Assembly: GCA_965229345.1 (NCBI GenBank)
Contig: OZ245872.1
Location: 1,984,001-2,048,000 of the forward strand
Origin: PBB1 sp965229345
Lineage (GTDB): Bacteria > Pseudomonadota > Gammaproteobacteria > Burkholderiales > Burkholderiaceae_C
Direction of reading: 5' to 3'
Length of the DNA: 64,000 bases
Each line of letters starts with the position of its first letter. Positions within the stretch are counted from its first letter, which is position 1. The translations under genes were made by a program, and so were the position numbers. The notes under the pieces are model-generated. The model searched no databases, was not told the DNA's origin, and worked only from the letters and a program-made list of their open reading frames with translations. Below, in pieces: positions 9,098-19,112 of the stretch.

Positions 9098-10441
9098 ATG
9101 CTTGATCTTTCCCAGTTCCATGCCGACGGTGAAGCCACCTGCTTCCACGGCCGCCACATCGGCGCGCAGATCTACGCCGACCTGAACGGCCGCAACTGGC
9201 ATCTGGCCGATTACGTGGCGCGAGGCGGCTATCAGGCCCTGCGCAAGATCCTCGGGTTGGATGGCGGCCCCGGCATGACGCCGGAAGAAGTGATCGCCGA
9301 GGTGAAGGCGTCCGGCCTGCGCGGTCGCGGTGGTGCGGGTTTTCCGACCGGCCTCAAATGGAGCTTCATGCCGCGCATGTTCCCCGGCCCGAAGTACCTG
9401 GTCTGCAATTCCGATGAAGGCGAACCCGGCACCTGCAAGGACCGCGACATCCTGATGTTCAACCCGCACATCGTCATCGAAGGCATGGCGATCGCGGCGT
9501 ATGCCATGGGCATCGGCACGGGCTACAACTACATCCACGGCGAAATCTTCGATGCCTACGAGCGCTTCGAAGCAGCGCTCGACGAGGCACGGGCAGCGGG
9601 CTACCTCGGCAACAACATCCAGGGCTCTGGTTTCAGCTTCCAGCTGCACGCCTCGCACGGCTTCGGCGCCTACATCTGCGGGGAAGAGACCGCACTGCTG
9701 GAGTCGCTCGAAGGCAAGAAGGGACAGCCCCGCTTCAAGCCGCCTTTTCCGGCCAGCTACGGCCTGTACGGCAAACCGACGACGATCAACAACACCGAGA
9801 CCTTCTCGGCGGTGCCCTGGATCATCCGCAACGGGGGCCAGTCCTACCTCGAGGTCGGCAAGCCGAACAACGGCGGCACGAAGATCTATTCGGTGTCGGG
9901 CGATGTGAATCTGCCGGGCAACTTCGAAGTACCGATGGGCACGCCGTTTCCGGTTCTGCTGGAGCTCGCCGGTGGTGTGCGCACCGGCCGCAAGCTCAAG
10001 GCGGTGATCCCAGGTGGGTCGTCGGCGCCGGTGCTGCCGGCCGACATCATGCTCAACTGCACGATGGACTACGACTCGATCTCCAAGGCCGGTTCGATGC
10101 TCGGGTCAGGCGCGGTGATCGTGCTCGATGACACCCGCTGCATGGTCAAGAGCCTGATGCGCCTGAGCTATTTCTACACCCACGAAAGCTGCGGCCAGTG
10201 CACGCCTTGCCGAGAGGGCACGGGATGGCTGCATCGCCTGGTCCACCGGATCGAGAACGGGCAGGGCAAGTCGGAAGACATCGATCTGCTGAATTCGGTG
10301 GCCGACAACATCCAGGGTCGCACCATCTGCGCGCTCGGCGAGGCCGCTGCCATGCCGGTGCGCGCGATGATCAAGCACTTCCGCCATGAATTCATCCATC
10401 ACGTCGAGCACAAGACTTGCCTTGTGCCGGCTTACGTCTGA
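9098..10441 (+). CDS. nuoF: NADH-quinone oxidoreductase subunit F
   Basis: NuoF (447 residues) binds NADH and FMN and holds the [4Fe-4S] cluster N3. The NADH/FMN-binding glycine-rich stretch GLRGRGGAGFPTGLKW and CNSDEGEPGTCKDRDI are present. The cluster ligands are in HESCGQCTPCREGTGW plus the later cysteine in ICALGEAAAMP. Length is normal. It lies 18 bp after nuoE and 23 bp before nuoG. Confidence 0.98.
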   Translation: MLDLSQFHADGEATCFHGRHIGAQIYADLNGRNWHLADYVARGGYQALRKILGLDGGPGMTPEEVIAEVKASGLRGRGGAGFPTGLKWSFMPRMFPGPKYLVCNSDEGEPGTCKDRDILMFNPHIVIEGMAIAAYAMGIGTGYNYIHGEIFDAYERFEAALDEARAAGYLGNNIQGSGFSFQLHASHGFGAYICGEETALLESLEGKKGQPRFKPPFPASYGLYGKPTTINNTETFSAVPWIIRNGGQSYLEVGKPNNGGTKIYSVSGDVNLPGNFEVPMGTPFPVLLELAGGVRTGRKLKAVIPGGSSAPVLPADIMLNCTMDYDSISKAGSMLGSGAVIVLDDTRCMVKSLMRLSYFYTHESCGQCTPCREGTGWLHRLVHRIENGQGKSEDIDLLNSVADNIQGRTICALGEAAAMPVRAMIKHFRHEFIHHVEHKTCLVPAYV

Positions 10442-10464
10442 GTTGACGCCTACCAGCGTGCGCC

Positions 10465-12801
10465 ATGATTGAAATCCAGCTTGATGGTCAGAAGGTCGAG
10501 GTTGCCGAAGGCAGCATGGTCATGCATGCCGCGGACAAGCTCGGCACGTACATCCCCCACTTCTGCTATCACAAGAAACTGAGCATCGCGGCCAACTGCC
10601 GCATGTGCCTGGTCGATGTCGAGAAGGCGCCCAAGCCGATGCCGGCCTGTGCGACGCCGGTAACGCAAGGCATGATCGTGCGCACCCACAGCGCCAAGGC
10701 CATGCAGGCGCAGCAGGTGGTGATGGAGTTCCTGCTGATCAACCACCCGCTGGACTGCCCCATCTGCGACCAGGGCGGCGAGTGCCAGCTGCAGGACCTG
10801 GCCGTGGGCTACGGGGGATCGGCCTCGCGCTACCACGAGGAAAAGCGCGTGGTCTTCCACAAGGACGTCGGCCCGCTGATCTCGATGGAGGAGATGAGCC
10901 GCTGCATCCACTGCACTCGCTGCGTGCGCTTCGGCCAGGAAGTGGCCGGCGTGATGGAGCTGGGCATGATCCATCGCGGCGAGCACTCGGAGATCACCAC
11001 GGTCGTTGGCGACACGATCGACTCCGAGCTGTCGGGCAACATGATCGACGTCTGCCCGGTCGGCGCGCTGACCAGCAAGCCGTTTCGCTACAGCGCCCGC
11101 ACCTGGGAGCTGTCGCGCCGCAAGTCGGTGTCGCCCCACGACAGCACCGGTGCCAACCTGATCGTGCAGGTCAAGTCGGGCAAGGTGATGCGTGTGGTGC
11201 CGCTGGAAAACGAAGACGTCAACGAATGCTGGATCGCCGACCGCGACCGCTTTTCGTACGAAGCCGTCAACAGCGAATCGCGGCTGACGACGCCGATGAT
11301 CAAGCAGGGCGGTGAATGGACGTCGACCGACTGGACCACCGCGTTGGACTATGTGGCCCATGGCCTGGCCCAGATCAAGGCCGAACATGGGGCGGCGAGC
11401 ATCGGTGCACTGGGCTCGACCCACAGCACCGTCGAAGAACTGCACCTGCTCGCCAAGCTGATCCGCGGGCTGGGCAGCGACAACATCGACCACCGCCTGC
11501 GTCATTCTGATTTTTCGCTGCGAGGCCCAGGTGTGCGCTGGCTAGGCACCTCGATCGCCGCGCTGTCCACGTTGCAGCGTGTGCTGGTCGTCGGCTCGTT
11601 CCTGCGCAAGGACCACCCGCTGTTCGCCCAGCGCCTGCGTCAAGCCGCACGCCGAGGCGCCCGCATTCACAGCCTGCAGGCGGTGCACGACGACTGGCTG
11701 ATGCCGATTGCCACCGCCATGACTGCCGCACCCACCGACTGGGTGGCCGCGCTGGCAGAGATCGCTGCAGCCATCGCGGCGGCGAAAGAGTTGGCTCCGC
11801 CTGTCCCGCTGAGCGCTGGCGCCCAGCCATCGGCTCAGGCCCAGGCCATTGCCGCATCGCTGCTGACGGGAGAGCGCAAGGCCATCCTCCTCGGCAATGC
11901 GGCGGTTCAACACCCTGAAGCCGCCAGCCTGATGGCCCTGGCGCAATGGATCGGTGAGCACACTGGCGCCACCGTCGGCGACCTCACGGCCGACGCCAAC
12001 ACCGTGGGTGCCCAGCTCGTGAGCGCGCAGCCCACCGGCAGCGGCTTGAATGCGGCGCAGATGCTGGGCGGTGCACTCAAGGCCTGCCTGCTGCTCAACA
12101 TCGAACCCGACCGTGACGCAGCGAACCCGGCCGCTGCGGTGGCTGCGCTGCAAGGCGCCGAGATGGTCATCGCGCTGACTTCGTTCCGTGACGCGGCACT
12201 CGACTGCGCCGATGTGCTGTTGCCGATCGCGCCGTTCACCGAAACCTCGGGCACTTTCGTCAACGCCGAAGGCCGGGTGCAAAGCTTCCACGGCGTCGTC
12301 AAGCCCCTGGGCGAAACCCGTCCGGCGTGGAAAGTGCTGCGCGTGCTGGGCAACATGCTGAAGTTGCCCGGCTTCGACTTTGAAACGTCCGAAGAGGTGC
12401 GAGCCGAAGCGCTGGGCGATGTGTCCGCCATCCCGGCCCGGCTGAGCAACCGTGTCGATGCGTCTGTCGCGTTGCGTCATGCGGGGCAGGCATCTTCGGG
12501 GCTGGAGCGCATTGCCGACGTGCCGATCTACGAAACCGATCCACTGGTACGCCGCGCGACCTCCTTGCGGCTGACCGCCGATGCGCGCCCGGCTTTCGCG
12601 GGGCTTCCGCCCGCACTCTGGGCGCAACTGGGGCTGCGCGACGGTGACGTGGTGCGGGTGTCGCAAGGCTTGGCCACCGCCGAGTTGCCGGCGCGACTGG
12701 ATCGGACGCTGGCGGCCAACGTGGTGCGCGTGCCGGCTGGCACGGCACAGACCCGCACGCTCGGCGCCATGTTCGGCGCCATCACTGTCGCCAAGGGCTG
12801 A
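10465..12801 (+). CDS. nuoG: NADH-quinone oxidoreductase subunit G
   Basis: This 778-residue subunit is the largest of the peripheral arm. The N-terminal ferredoxin-like domain holds an N1b-type [2Fe-2S] site (FCYHKKL, NCRMCLVDVE, MPACATPV). It is followed by His/Cys ligands for N5 (HPLDCPICDQGGECQLQD) and a 4Fe-4S motif (CIHCTRCVRFGQEVAGV). The C-terminal two thirds resemble a molybdopterin oxidoreductase without catalytic activity. The later part is Ala-rich and less conserved, as usual. nuoH follows after 8 bp. Confidence 0.96.
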   Translation: MIEIQLDGQKVEVAEGSMVMHAADKLGTYIPHFCYHKKLSIAANCRMCLVDVEKAPKPMPACATPVTQGMIVRTHSAKAMQAQQVVMEFLLINHPLDCPICDQGGECQLQDLAVGYGGSASRYHEEKRVVFHKDVGPLISMEEMSRCIHCTRCVRFGQEVAGVMELGMIHRGEHSEITTVVGDTIDSELSGNMIDVCPVGALTSKPFRYSARTWELSRRKSVSPHDSTGANLIVQVKSGKVMRVVPLENEDVNECWIADRDRFSYEAVNSESRLTTPMIKQGGEWTSTDWTTALDYVAHGLAQIKAEHGAASIGALGSTHSTVEELHLLAKLIRGLGSDNIDHRLRHSDFSLRGPGVRWLGTSIAALSTLQRVLVVGSFLRKDHPLFAQRLRQAARRGARIHSLQAVHDDWLMPIATAMTAAPTDWVAALAEIAAAIAAAKELAPPVPLSAGAQPSAQAQAIAASLLTGERKAILLGNAAVQHPEAASLMALAQWIGEHTGATVGDLTADANTVGAQLVSAQPTGSGLNAAQMLGGALKACLLLNIEPDRDAANPAAAVAALQGAEMVIALTSFRDAALDCADVLLPIAPFTETSGTFVNAEGRVQSFHGVVKPLGETRPAWKVLRVLGNMLKLPGFDFETSEEVRAEALGDVSAIPARLSNRVDASVALRHAGQASSGLERIADVPIYETDPLVRRATSLRLTADARPAFAGLPPALWAQLGLRDGDVVRVSQGLATAELPARLDRTLAANVVRVPAGTAQTRTLGAMFGAITVAKG

Positions 12802-12809
12802 TCGCGACC

Positions 12810-13907
12810 ATGTTTGATTCCGTCCACACCGTAGGCACCTCCTTGCTGGGGGGCGCCTGGCCGGTCGCCTGGTCCCTGATCAAGATCGTGGCCTTGGTGG
12901 TCCCGTTGATGCTCTGCGTGGCCTACCTGACCCTGTGGGAACGCAAGGCCATTGCGTTCACGCAGGTGCGCCCGGGCCCGAACCGGGTCGGCCCGCTGGG
13001 CCTGCTGCAGCCGATCGCCGATGCATTGAAGCTGCTGCTCAAGGAAATCATCGTCCCCGCGGCTGCCAACAAGGGGCTGTTCTTCCTGGGGCCGGTCATG
13101 ACCATCATGCCGGCGCTGGCCGCCTGGGCGGTGGTGCCTTTCGGTCCCGATGCCGCACTGGCCAACATCAATGCCGGCTTGCTGTTCCTGATGGCGGTCA
13201 CCTCGATGGAGGTCTACGGCGTGATCATCGCCGGCTGGGCTTCGAACTCGAAGTACGCCTTCCTGGGCGCGTTGCGCGCCTCGGCACAGATGGTCAGCTA
13301 CGAGATCGCGATGGGCTTCGCCTTGGTGGTGGTGCTGATGGTGTCGGCCAGCCTCAACATGACCGAGATCGTGCTGTCGCAAGGCCGTGGCATGTTCGCC
13401 GATCAGGGCCTCACCTTCCTCAGCTGGAACTGGCTGCCGCTGCTGCCGATCTTCGTGGTCTACGTGATCGCCGGCATCGCCGAGACCAACCGGCACCCGT
13501 TCGACGTGGTCGAGGGTGAGTCGGAAATCGTTGCGGGCCACATGGTCGAGTACTCGGGCATGGCGTTCGCGATGTTCTTCCTGGCCGAGTACGCCAACAT
13601 CATCCTGGTGTCGACGCTGGCCTGCGTGATGTTCCTGGGCGGCTGGATGTCGCCGATCTCGTTCTCGGCATTGGGCCTCAGCACCCCGGACTGGATCGTG
13701 AAGACGATGTGGTTCTGGAACTGGTTCTGGCTGTTCGGCAAGACCTTTGCCATGTGCACGCTGTTCCTGTGGGTGCGCGCGAGCTTTCCGCGCTACCGCT
13801 ACGACCAGATCATGCGCCTGGGCTGGAAGATCTTCATCCCGCTCACGCTGATCTGGCTGGTTGTCGTGGGCCTGTGGATCATGTCCCCGTGGAACATCTG
13901 GAAGTAG
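12810..13907 (+). CDS. nuoH: NADH-quinone oxidoreductase subunit H
   Basis: NuoH (365 residues, about eight membrane helices) forms the membrane side of the quinone channel. Family signatures are ERKAIAFTQVRPGPNRVGP and GIAETNRHPFDVVEGESEIV, the second being a loop of conserved acidic residues that faces the quinone site. It lies between nuoG and nuoI with gaps of 8 and 9 bp. Nothing unusual was seen. Confidence 0.97.
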   Translation: MFDSVHTVGTSLLGGAWPVAWSLIKIVALVVPLMLCVAYLTLWERKAIAFTQVRPGPNRVGPLGLLQPIADALKLLLKEIIVPAAANKGLFFLGPVMTIMPALAAWAVVPFGPDAALANINAGLLFLMAVTSMEVYGVIIAGWASNSKYAFLGALRASAQMVSYEIAMGFALVVVLMVSASLNMTEIVLSQGRGMFADQGLTFLSWNWLPLLPIFVVYVIAGIAETNRHPFDVVEGESEIVAGHMVEYSGMAFAMFFLAEYANIILVSTLACVMFLGGWMSPISFSALGLSTPDWIVKTMWFWNWFWLFGKTFAMCTLFLWVRASFPRYRYDQIMRLGWKIFIPLTLIWLVVVGLWIMSPWNIWK

Positions 13908-13916
13908 GGGACTGAC

Positions 13917-14414
13917 ATGGCCACTGCAACGCCGATCAAGGATTTCGTTTCGAGCTTTCTGCTGCTCGAACTGCTGAAGGGTTTCAAGCTCACCGGGCGC
14001 CATTTCTTCCAGCGCACGATCACCGTGCAGTTCCCGGAAGAGAAAACGCCGCTGAGCCCACGGTTCCGTGGCCTGCACGCGCTGCGTCGCTACGAAAACG
14101 GCGAAGAGCGCTGCATCGCCTGCAAGTTGTGCGAAGCGGTGTGCCCGGCGATGGCCATCACGATCGAGAGCGAGGTGCGCGATGACGGCTCGCGCCGCAC
14201 CACGCGCTACGACATCGACCTGACCAAGTGCATCTTCTGCGGCTTCTGCGAGGAAAGCTGCCCGGTCGACTCCATCGTCGAGACCCACATCTTCGAGTAC
14301 CACGGCGAGAAGCGTGGTGATCTCTACTTCACCAAGGACATGCTGTTGGCGGTCGGTGATCGCTATGAACCCGAAATCGCAGCCAACAAGGAGGCCGACG
14401 CTCGCTACCGGTGA
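13917..14414 (+). CDS. nuoI: NADH-quinone oxidoreductase subunit I
   Basis: NuoI (165 residues) carries two [4Fe-4S] clusters (N6a and N6b) that link NuoG to NuoB. The two ferredoxin motifs are CIACKLCEAVCP and CIFCGFCEESCPVD. An N-terminal amphipathic stretch (DFVSSFLLLELLKGFKLTGR) attaches it to the membrane arm. Length and order are normal. Confidence 0.97.
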   Translation: MATATPIKDFVSSFLLLELLKGFKLTGRHFFQRTITVQFPEEKTPLSPRFRGLHALRRYENGEERCIACKLCEAVCPAMAITIESEVRDDGSRRTTRYDIDLTKCIFCGFCEESCPVDSIVETHIFEYHGEKRGDLYFTKDMLLAVGDRYEPEIAANKEADARYR

Positions 14415-14500
14415 GAGCGCCCGATGGCTGCTCTTTCCTTCGAGTGCCACTCGCCCGATCCGCTGAACGACGGCGCATCGGCGACGAGCCCCAAGACCCC

Positions 14501-15142
14501 ATGACCACAACCCCTGCGCTCTTCTACATCTTCTCTGCAGTCCTGTTGTTCGCAGGCTTGCGTGTCATCACCGCGCGCAGCCCGGTGTATGCGGCCCTGT
14601 TTCTGGTGCTCGCGTTCTTTTCGGCGTCCTGCGTGTGGATGCTGTTGCGTGCCGAGTTCCTGTCGATCACCCTGATCCTGGTCTACGTCGGTGCGGTGAT
14701 GGTGCTGTTCCTGTTCGTGGTGATGATGCTCGACATCAACGTCGATGCGTTGCGCGAGGGCTTCTGGAAGCACGCACCCATCGCGGGCGGGGTGGGCCTG
14801 GTCATCGCGCTGGAGATGGCGGCGGTGCTGATCCCCGGCTTCAATCTGCCCCGCGCCCCGGCGCCGGACGCCGCAGACCTGCAGCTCGGCAACACCAAGG
14901 TGCTGGGCATCGAGATCTACACCCAGTATCTGTATCCGCTGGAAATCGCAGCGGTCATTCTGCTGGTGGCGATCATCGCAGCGATCGCGCTGACGCTGCG
15001 CCATCGCAAGGACAGCAAGCACACCGACCCCTCCGAGCAAGTCAAGGCCAAGCGGGCGGATCGGGTGCGACTGGTCAAGATGCAGCCGAGCGTCGAACGC
15101 CCCGACGCTGACGCCGCGAAAGCGCCTGGAGAACCGTCATGA
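14501..15142 (+). CDS. nuoJ: NADH-quinone oxidoreductase subunit J
   Basis: This 213-residue membrane subunit has five predicted helices and a charged C-terminal tail. The conserved VYVGAVMVLFLFVVMMLDIN lies around residues 60-80. The start at 14501 (MTTTPALFYIFSAVLLF) matches homologues; the in-frame upstream extension from 14411 is Arg-rich and does not look like this family. The roughly 85 bp between nuoI and nuoJ hold no separate gene. nuoK overlaps its end by four bases. Confidence 0.95.
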   Translation: MTTTPALFYIFSAVLLFAGLRVITARSPVYAALFLVLAFFSASCVWMLLRAEFLSITLILVYVGAVMVLFLFVVMMLDINVDALREGFWKHAPIAGGVGLVIALEMAAVLIPGFNLPRAPAPDAADLQLGNTKVLGIEIYTQYLYPLEIAAVILLVAIIAAIALTLRHRKDSKHTDPSEQVKAKRADRVRLVKMQPSVERPDADAAKAPGEPS

Positions 15143-15465
15143 GTGCACTGTTCCTCGGCCCGATCACGCTCGGTCACTACCTCTCGGTGGGCGCGATCCT
15201 GTTCGCGCTGTCGGTGATCGGCATCTTCCTGAACCGCAAGAACCTGATCGTGCTGCTGATGGCGATCGAGCTGATGCTGCTGGCGGTGAACATGAACTTC
15301 ATCGCCTTCTCGCACTTTCTGGGCGACATGGCCGGTCAGGTGTTCGTGTTCTTCATCCTCACCGTCGCGGCGGCCGAATCGGCCATCGGCCTCGCGATCC
15401 TGGTGGTGCTGTTCCGCAATCGCTCCACGATCAACGTCGACGAACTCGACAGCCTCAAGGGCTGA
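15139..15465 (+). CDS. nuoK: NADH-quinone oxidoreductase subunit K
   Basis: NuoK (108 residues, three helices) is an antiporter-like core membrane subunit. The conserved membrane glutamates are visible in LLMAIELMLLAVNMNF and VAAAESAIGLAILV. It is slightly longer than the usual 100-102 residues because of the N-terminal MSALFLGP. It starts inside the nuoJ stop (ATGA). Confidence 0.96.
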   Translation: MSALFLGPITLGHYLSVGAILFALSVIGIFLNRKNLIVLLMAIELMLLAVNMNFIAFSHFLGDMAGQVFVFFILTVAAAESAIGLAILVVLFRNRSTINVDELDSLKG

Positions 15466-15507
15466 CCAGCCAGCCCTGCAGCCCGACCTCTCTCGACTCC
15501 ACAGGAC

Positions 15508-17589
15508 ATGTCCGCACAACTCTCACCCCATCTGCTGCTCGCGGTGCCTTTGGCTCCGCTGGTGGGCGCCATCGCCGCCGGCTTTTTCGGCAAGGTCATC
15601 GGCCGCAGCGGGGCGCACACGGTCACCATCCTCGGCGTGCTCGTCGCCTTCATCCTGTCGGCGATGACGCTGCAGGCGGTGGTCGTCGATGGGGCGCACT
15701 ACAACGTCACCGTCTACGAGTGGATGCGCGTGGGCTCGCTGAAGATGGAAGTCGGCTTCCTGGTCGACGGCCTGACCGCGATGATGATGTGCGTGGTGAC
15801 CTTCGTCTCGCTGATGGTGCACATCTACACCATCGGCTACATGGCCGAGGAAGACGGGTACCAGCGCTTCTTCAGCTACATCTCGCTGTTCACCTTCTCG
15901 ATGTTGATGCTCGTGATGAGCAACAACCTGCTGCAGCTGTTCTTCGGCTGGGAGGCGGTGGGCCTGGTGTCGTACCTGTTGATCGGTTTCTATTTCAAGA
16001 AGCCGACGGCGATCGCGGCGAACATGAAGGCCTTCCTGGTCAACCGAGTGGGCGATTTCGGCTTCATCCTCGGCATTGGCCTGATCGTCGCTTACGCCGG
16101 CACGCTGAACTACAGCGAAGCCTTTGCCAAGGCGGATGAGCTCGCCAAGCTCACGCTGCCGGGCACCGGCTGGATGCTGATCACCGTGACCTGCATCTGC
16201 CTGTTCATCGGCGCGATGGGCAAGAGTGCGCAGTTCCCGTTGCATGTGTGGCTGCCTGACTCGATGGAAGGCCCCACGCCCATCTCGGCACTGATCCACG
16301 CCGCCACGATGGTCACCGCCGGCATCTTCATGGTGGCCCGCATGTCGCCGTTGTTCGAACTGTCGGACACCGCGCTCAGCTTCATCATGGTGATCGGTGC
16401 GATCACCGCGCTGTTCATGGGCTTTCTGGGCATCATCCAGAACGACATCAAGCGCGTGGTGGCGTACTCGACGCTCAGCCAGCTCGGCTACATGACGGTG
16501 GCGCTTGGTGCATCGGCCTACTCGGTTGCGGTGTTCCACCTGATGACGCACGCCTTCTTCAAGGCGCTGCTGTTCCTGGCAGCCGGCTCGGTGATCATCG
16601 GCATGCACCACGACCAGGACATCCGCAACATGGGCGGCCTGCGCAAGTACATGCCGATCACCTGGATCACCTCGCTGCTGGGTTCGCTGGCGCTGATCGG
16701 CACCCCGTTCTTCGCGGGGTTCTACTCCAAGGACAGCATCATCGAGGCGGTGCACGCCAGCCACTTGTGGGGCTCAGGCTTCGCCTACTTTGCGGTGATC
16801 GCCGGCGTGTTCGTCACCGCGTTCTATTCGTTCCGGATGTACTTCATCGTCTTCCACGGCAAGGAGCGCTTTCACCACAAGCCCTTCCCGACGGAACACG
16901 ACGCGCACGCTGCAGACGACAGCCACGGCGATGCCCACGGCCACGCCAGCGCAGAAGCACATGACGCCGAGCACGGCCATCACGACCACACGCCCCATGA
17001 GTCGCCTTGGGTGGTGACGCTGCCGCTGGTGCTGCTGGCGATCCCGTCGGTGCTGATCGGCTACTTCACGATTGCGCCGATGCTCTACGGCGGCCTGTTC
17101 AAGGATTCGATCTTCATCAACGCCGAGCGGCATCCGGCCATGGAAGAGCTGGCGCATGAATTCCATGGCGCGGCTGCGATGGCCTTGCACGGCTTTGGTA
17201 CCTTGCCGTTCTGGCTGGCGCTGGCGGGCGTGGTCGTCGCCTATGTGTTCTACCTGTTGAAGCCCGAGATTCCGGCCGCCTGTGCCCGCGTGTTCGCGCC
17301 CATCGTGACAGTGCTCGAGAACAAGTACTACATGGACTGGTTCAACCAGCATGTGCTGGCTGCCGGCGCACGCCTGGTGGGCCGCGGCTTGTGGAAGGGC
17401 GGCGATGTGGCGTTCATCGACGGCGCGCTCGTCAACGGATCGGCGCGCGGCATCGGTGCACTCTCGTCAGTGGTCCGTCTCGTGCAGACGGGCTACCTCT
17501 ACTGGTATGCGCTGGTGATGATCCTCGGTCTGATGGGACTGATGACCTGGCAGTTGTGGCCCCATCTGGGCCATCTGGTCGGGCGCTGA
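15508..17589 (+). CDS. nuoL: NADH-quinone oxidoreductase subunit L
   Basis: NuoL (693 residues) is the distal antiporter-like subunit with the long lateral helix. It has the proton-channel residues in LFFGWEAVGLVSYLLIGF and AMGKSAQFPLHVWLPDSMEG. A very His/Asp-rich hydrophilic loop lies at about residues 463-498 (bases 16,896-17,003), between membrane helices. It contains over a dozen histidines, for example in HHDHTPHES. The rest is normal. The loop is not needed for the known proton path; metal binding is only a guess. Confidence 0.97.
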   Translation: MSAQLSPHLLLAVPLAPLVGAIAAGFFGKVIGRSGAHTVTILGVLVAFILSAMTLQAVVVDGAHYNVTVYEWMRVGSLKMEVGFLVDGLTAMMMCVVTFVSLMVHIYTIGYMAEEDGYQRFFSYISLFTFSMLMLVMSNNLLQLFFGWEAVGLVSYLLIGFYFKKPTAIAANMKAFLVNRVGDFGFILGIGLIVAYAGTLNYSEAFAKADELAKLTLPGTGWMLITVTCICLFIGAMGKSAQFPLHVWLPDSMEGPTPISALIHAATMVTAGIFMVARMSPLFELSDTALSFIMVIGAITALFMGFLGIIQNDIKRVVAYSTLSQLGYMTVALGASAYSVAVFHLMTHAFFKALLFLAAGSVIIGMHHDQDIRNMGGLRKYMPITWITSLLGSLALIGTPFFAGFYSKDSIIEAVHASHLWGSGFAYFAVIAGVFVTAFYSFRMYFIVFHGKERFHHKPFPTEHDAHAADDSHGDAHGHASAEAHDAEHGHHDHTPHESPWVVTLPLVLLAIPSVLIGYFTIAPMLYGGLFKDSIFINAERHPAMEELAHEFHGAAAMALHGFGTLPFWLALAGVVVAYVFYLLKPEIPAACARVFAPIVTVLENKYYMDWFNQHVLAAGARLVGRGLWKGGDVAFIDGALVNGSARGIGALSSVVRLVQTGYLYWYALVMILGLMGLMTWQLWPHLGHLVGR

Positions 17590-17628
17590 GCCCGGACCGG
17601 ACTCACAGGGCACGGAGAAAAGAAGAAC

Positions 17629-19104
17629 ATGGGTTTGTTGAGCCTGGCCATCTGGCTGCCAATCTTGTCGGGCGCGGTGCTGCTGGCCATCGGTCGCGAC
17701 GCGCATGCGACCGCCGCCCGCTGGTTCGCGCTGGTCGCTGCGGTGGTGTCTTTCGTGGTCACGCTGCCGCTGATCATCGGCTTCAACGTCGGCACCGCGC
17801 AGATGCAGTTCGTCGAGAAGATGGCCTGGATCGATCGCTTCAACGTGATGTACCACCTGGGTGTCGATGGCATCTCGGTGTGGTTCGTGCTGCTGACCGC
17901 CTTCATCACCATCATCGTGGTGATCGCCGGCTGGGAGGTCATCACCGACCGCGTCAACCAGTACATGGGTGCGTTCCTGATCCTGTCGGGGATCATGATC
18001 GGTGTGTTCACTGCCCTCGACGGGTTGCTGTTCTACGTCTTCTTCGAAGCCACGCTGATCCCGATGTACATCATCATCGGTGTGTGGGGCGGCCCGAAGC
18101 GGGTCTATGCCGCGTTCAAGTTCTTCCTGTACACGCTGGCCGGCTCGCTGTTGATGCTGATTGCGCTGATGTACCTGTACTTCAAGTCGGGCGGCAGCTT
18201 CGATCTGCAGACCTGGTACCAGCTGCCGCTGCCGATGTCGGTGCAGACGCTGCTGTTCTTCGCCTTCTTCGCGGCGTTCGCGGTCAAGGTGCCGATGTGG
18301 CCGGTGCACACCTGGCTGCCTGACGCACACGTCGAGGCGCCAACCGGTGGCTCGGTGGTGCTGGCGGCCATCATGCTGAAGCTGGGCGGCTACGGCTTCC
18401 TGCGCTTCTCGCTGCCGATCACGCCTGACGCCTCGCATGAATGGGCCTGGCTGATCATCACCATCTCGCTGATCGCGGTGATCTACATCGGGCTGGTCGC
18501 GCTGGTGCAGCAGGACATGAAGAAGCTGGTGGCGTATTCGTCCATTGCGCACATGGGCTTCGTCACGCTGGGCTTCTTCCTGTTCAACGAGATCGGCGTG
18601 TCCGGCGCGCTGGTGCAGATGGTGTCGCACGGCTTCGTCTCGGGCGCGATGTTCCTGGGCATCGGCGTGCTCTACGACCGGGTGCATTCCCGCGAGATCG
18701 CAAGCTACGGCGGCGTGGTCAACACCATGCCGACCTTCACCGCCTTTGCCGTGTTCTTCGCGATGGCCAACTGCGGCTTGCCAGGAACCGCAGGCTTCGT
18801 CGGCGAGTGGATGGTGATTCTGGGCGCCGTGCAGGTGAACTTCTGGCTCGGCGCGCTGGCCGCCACGGCGCTGGTGTTCGGTGCGGCCTACACCTTGTGG
18901 ATGGTCAAGCGGGTGTACTTCGGCCCCGTCGCCAACCACCATGTGGCTGAACTGTTGGACCTGAACGCCCGTGAGCTTCTGATCATGGTCGTGCTTGCCA
19001 TCGCCGTGCTGTGGATGGGTCTTTATCCGAAGCCTTTCACCGACGTGATGCATGTGTCGGTGACTGAACTGCTGAAGCACGTCGCCGTGTCGAAGCTGAA
19101 CTGA
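17629..19104 (+). CDS. nuoM: NADH-quinone oxidoreductase subunit M
   Basis: This 491-residue antiporter-like proton-pumping subunit has about 14 helices. Key membrane residues are seen in FFEATLIPMYIIIGVWGG, VKVPMWPVHTWLPDAHVEAP and KKLVAYSSIAHMGFV. It lies 39 bp after nuoL and 8 bp before nuoN. No irregularity is seen. Confidence 0.97.
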   Translation: MGLLSLAIWLPILSGAVLLAIGRDAHATAARWFALVAAVVSFVVTLPLIIGFNVGTAQMQFVEKMAWIDRFNVMYHLGVDGISVWFVLLTAFITIIVVIAGWEVITDRVNQYMGAFLILSGIMIGVFTALDGLLFYVFFEATLIPMYIIIGVWGGPKRVYAAFKFFLYTLAGSLLMLIALMYLYFKSGGSFDLQTWYQLPLPMSVQTLLFFAFFAAFAVKVPMWPVHTWLPDAHVEAPTGGSVVLAAIMLKLGGYGFLRFSLPITPDASHEWAWLIITISLIAVIYIGLVALVQQDMKKLVAYSSIAHMGFVTLGFFLFNEIGVSGALVQMVSHGFVSGAMFLGIGVLYDRVHSREIASYGGVVNTMPTFTAFAVFFAMANCGLPGTAGFVGEWMVILGAVQVNFWLGALAATALVFGAAYTLWMVKRVYFGPVANHHVAELLDLNARELLIMVVLAIAVLWMGLYPKPFTDVMHVSVTELLKHVAVSKLN

Positions 19105-19112
19105 ACAACGAC

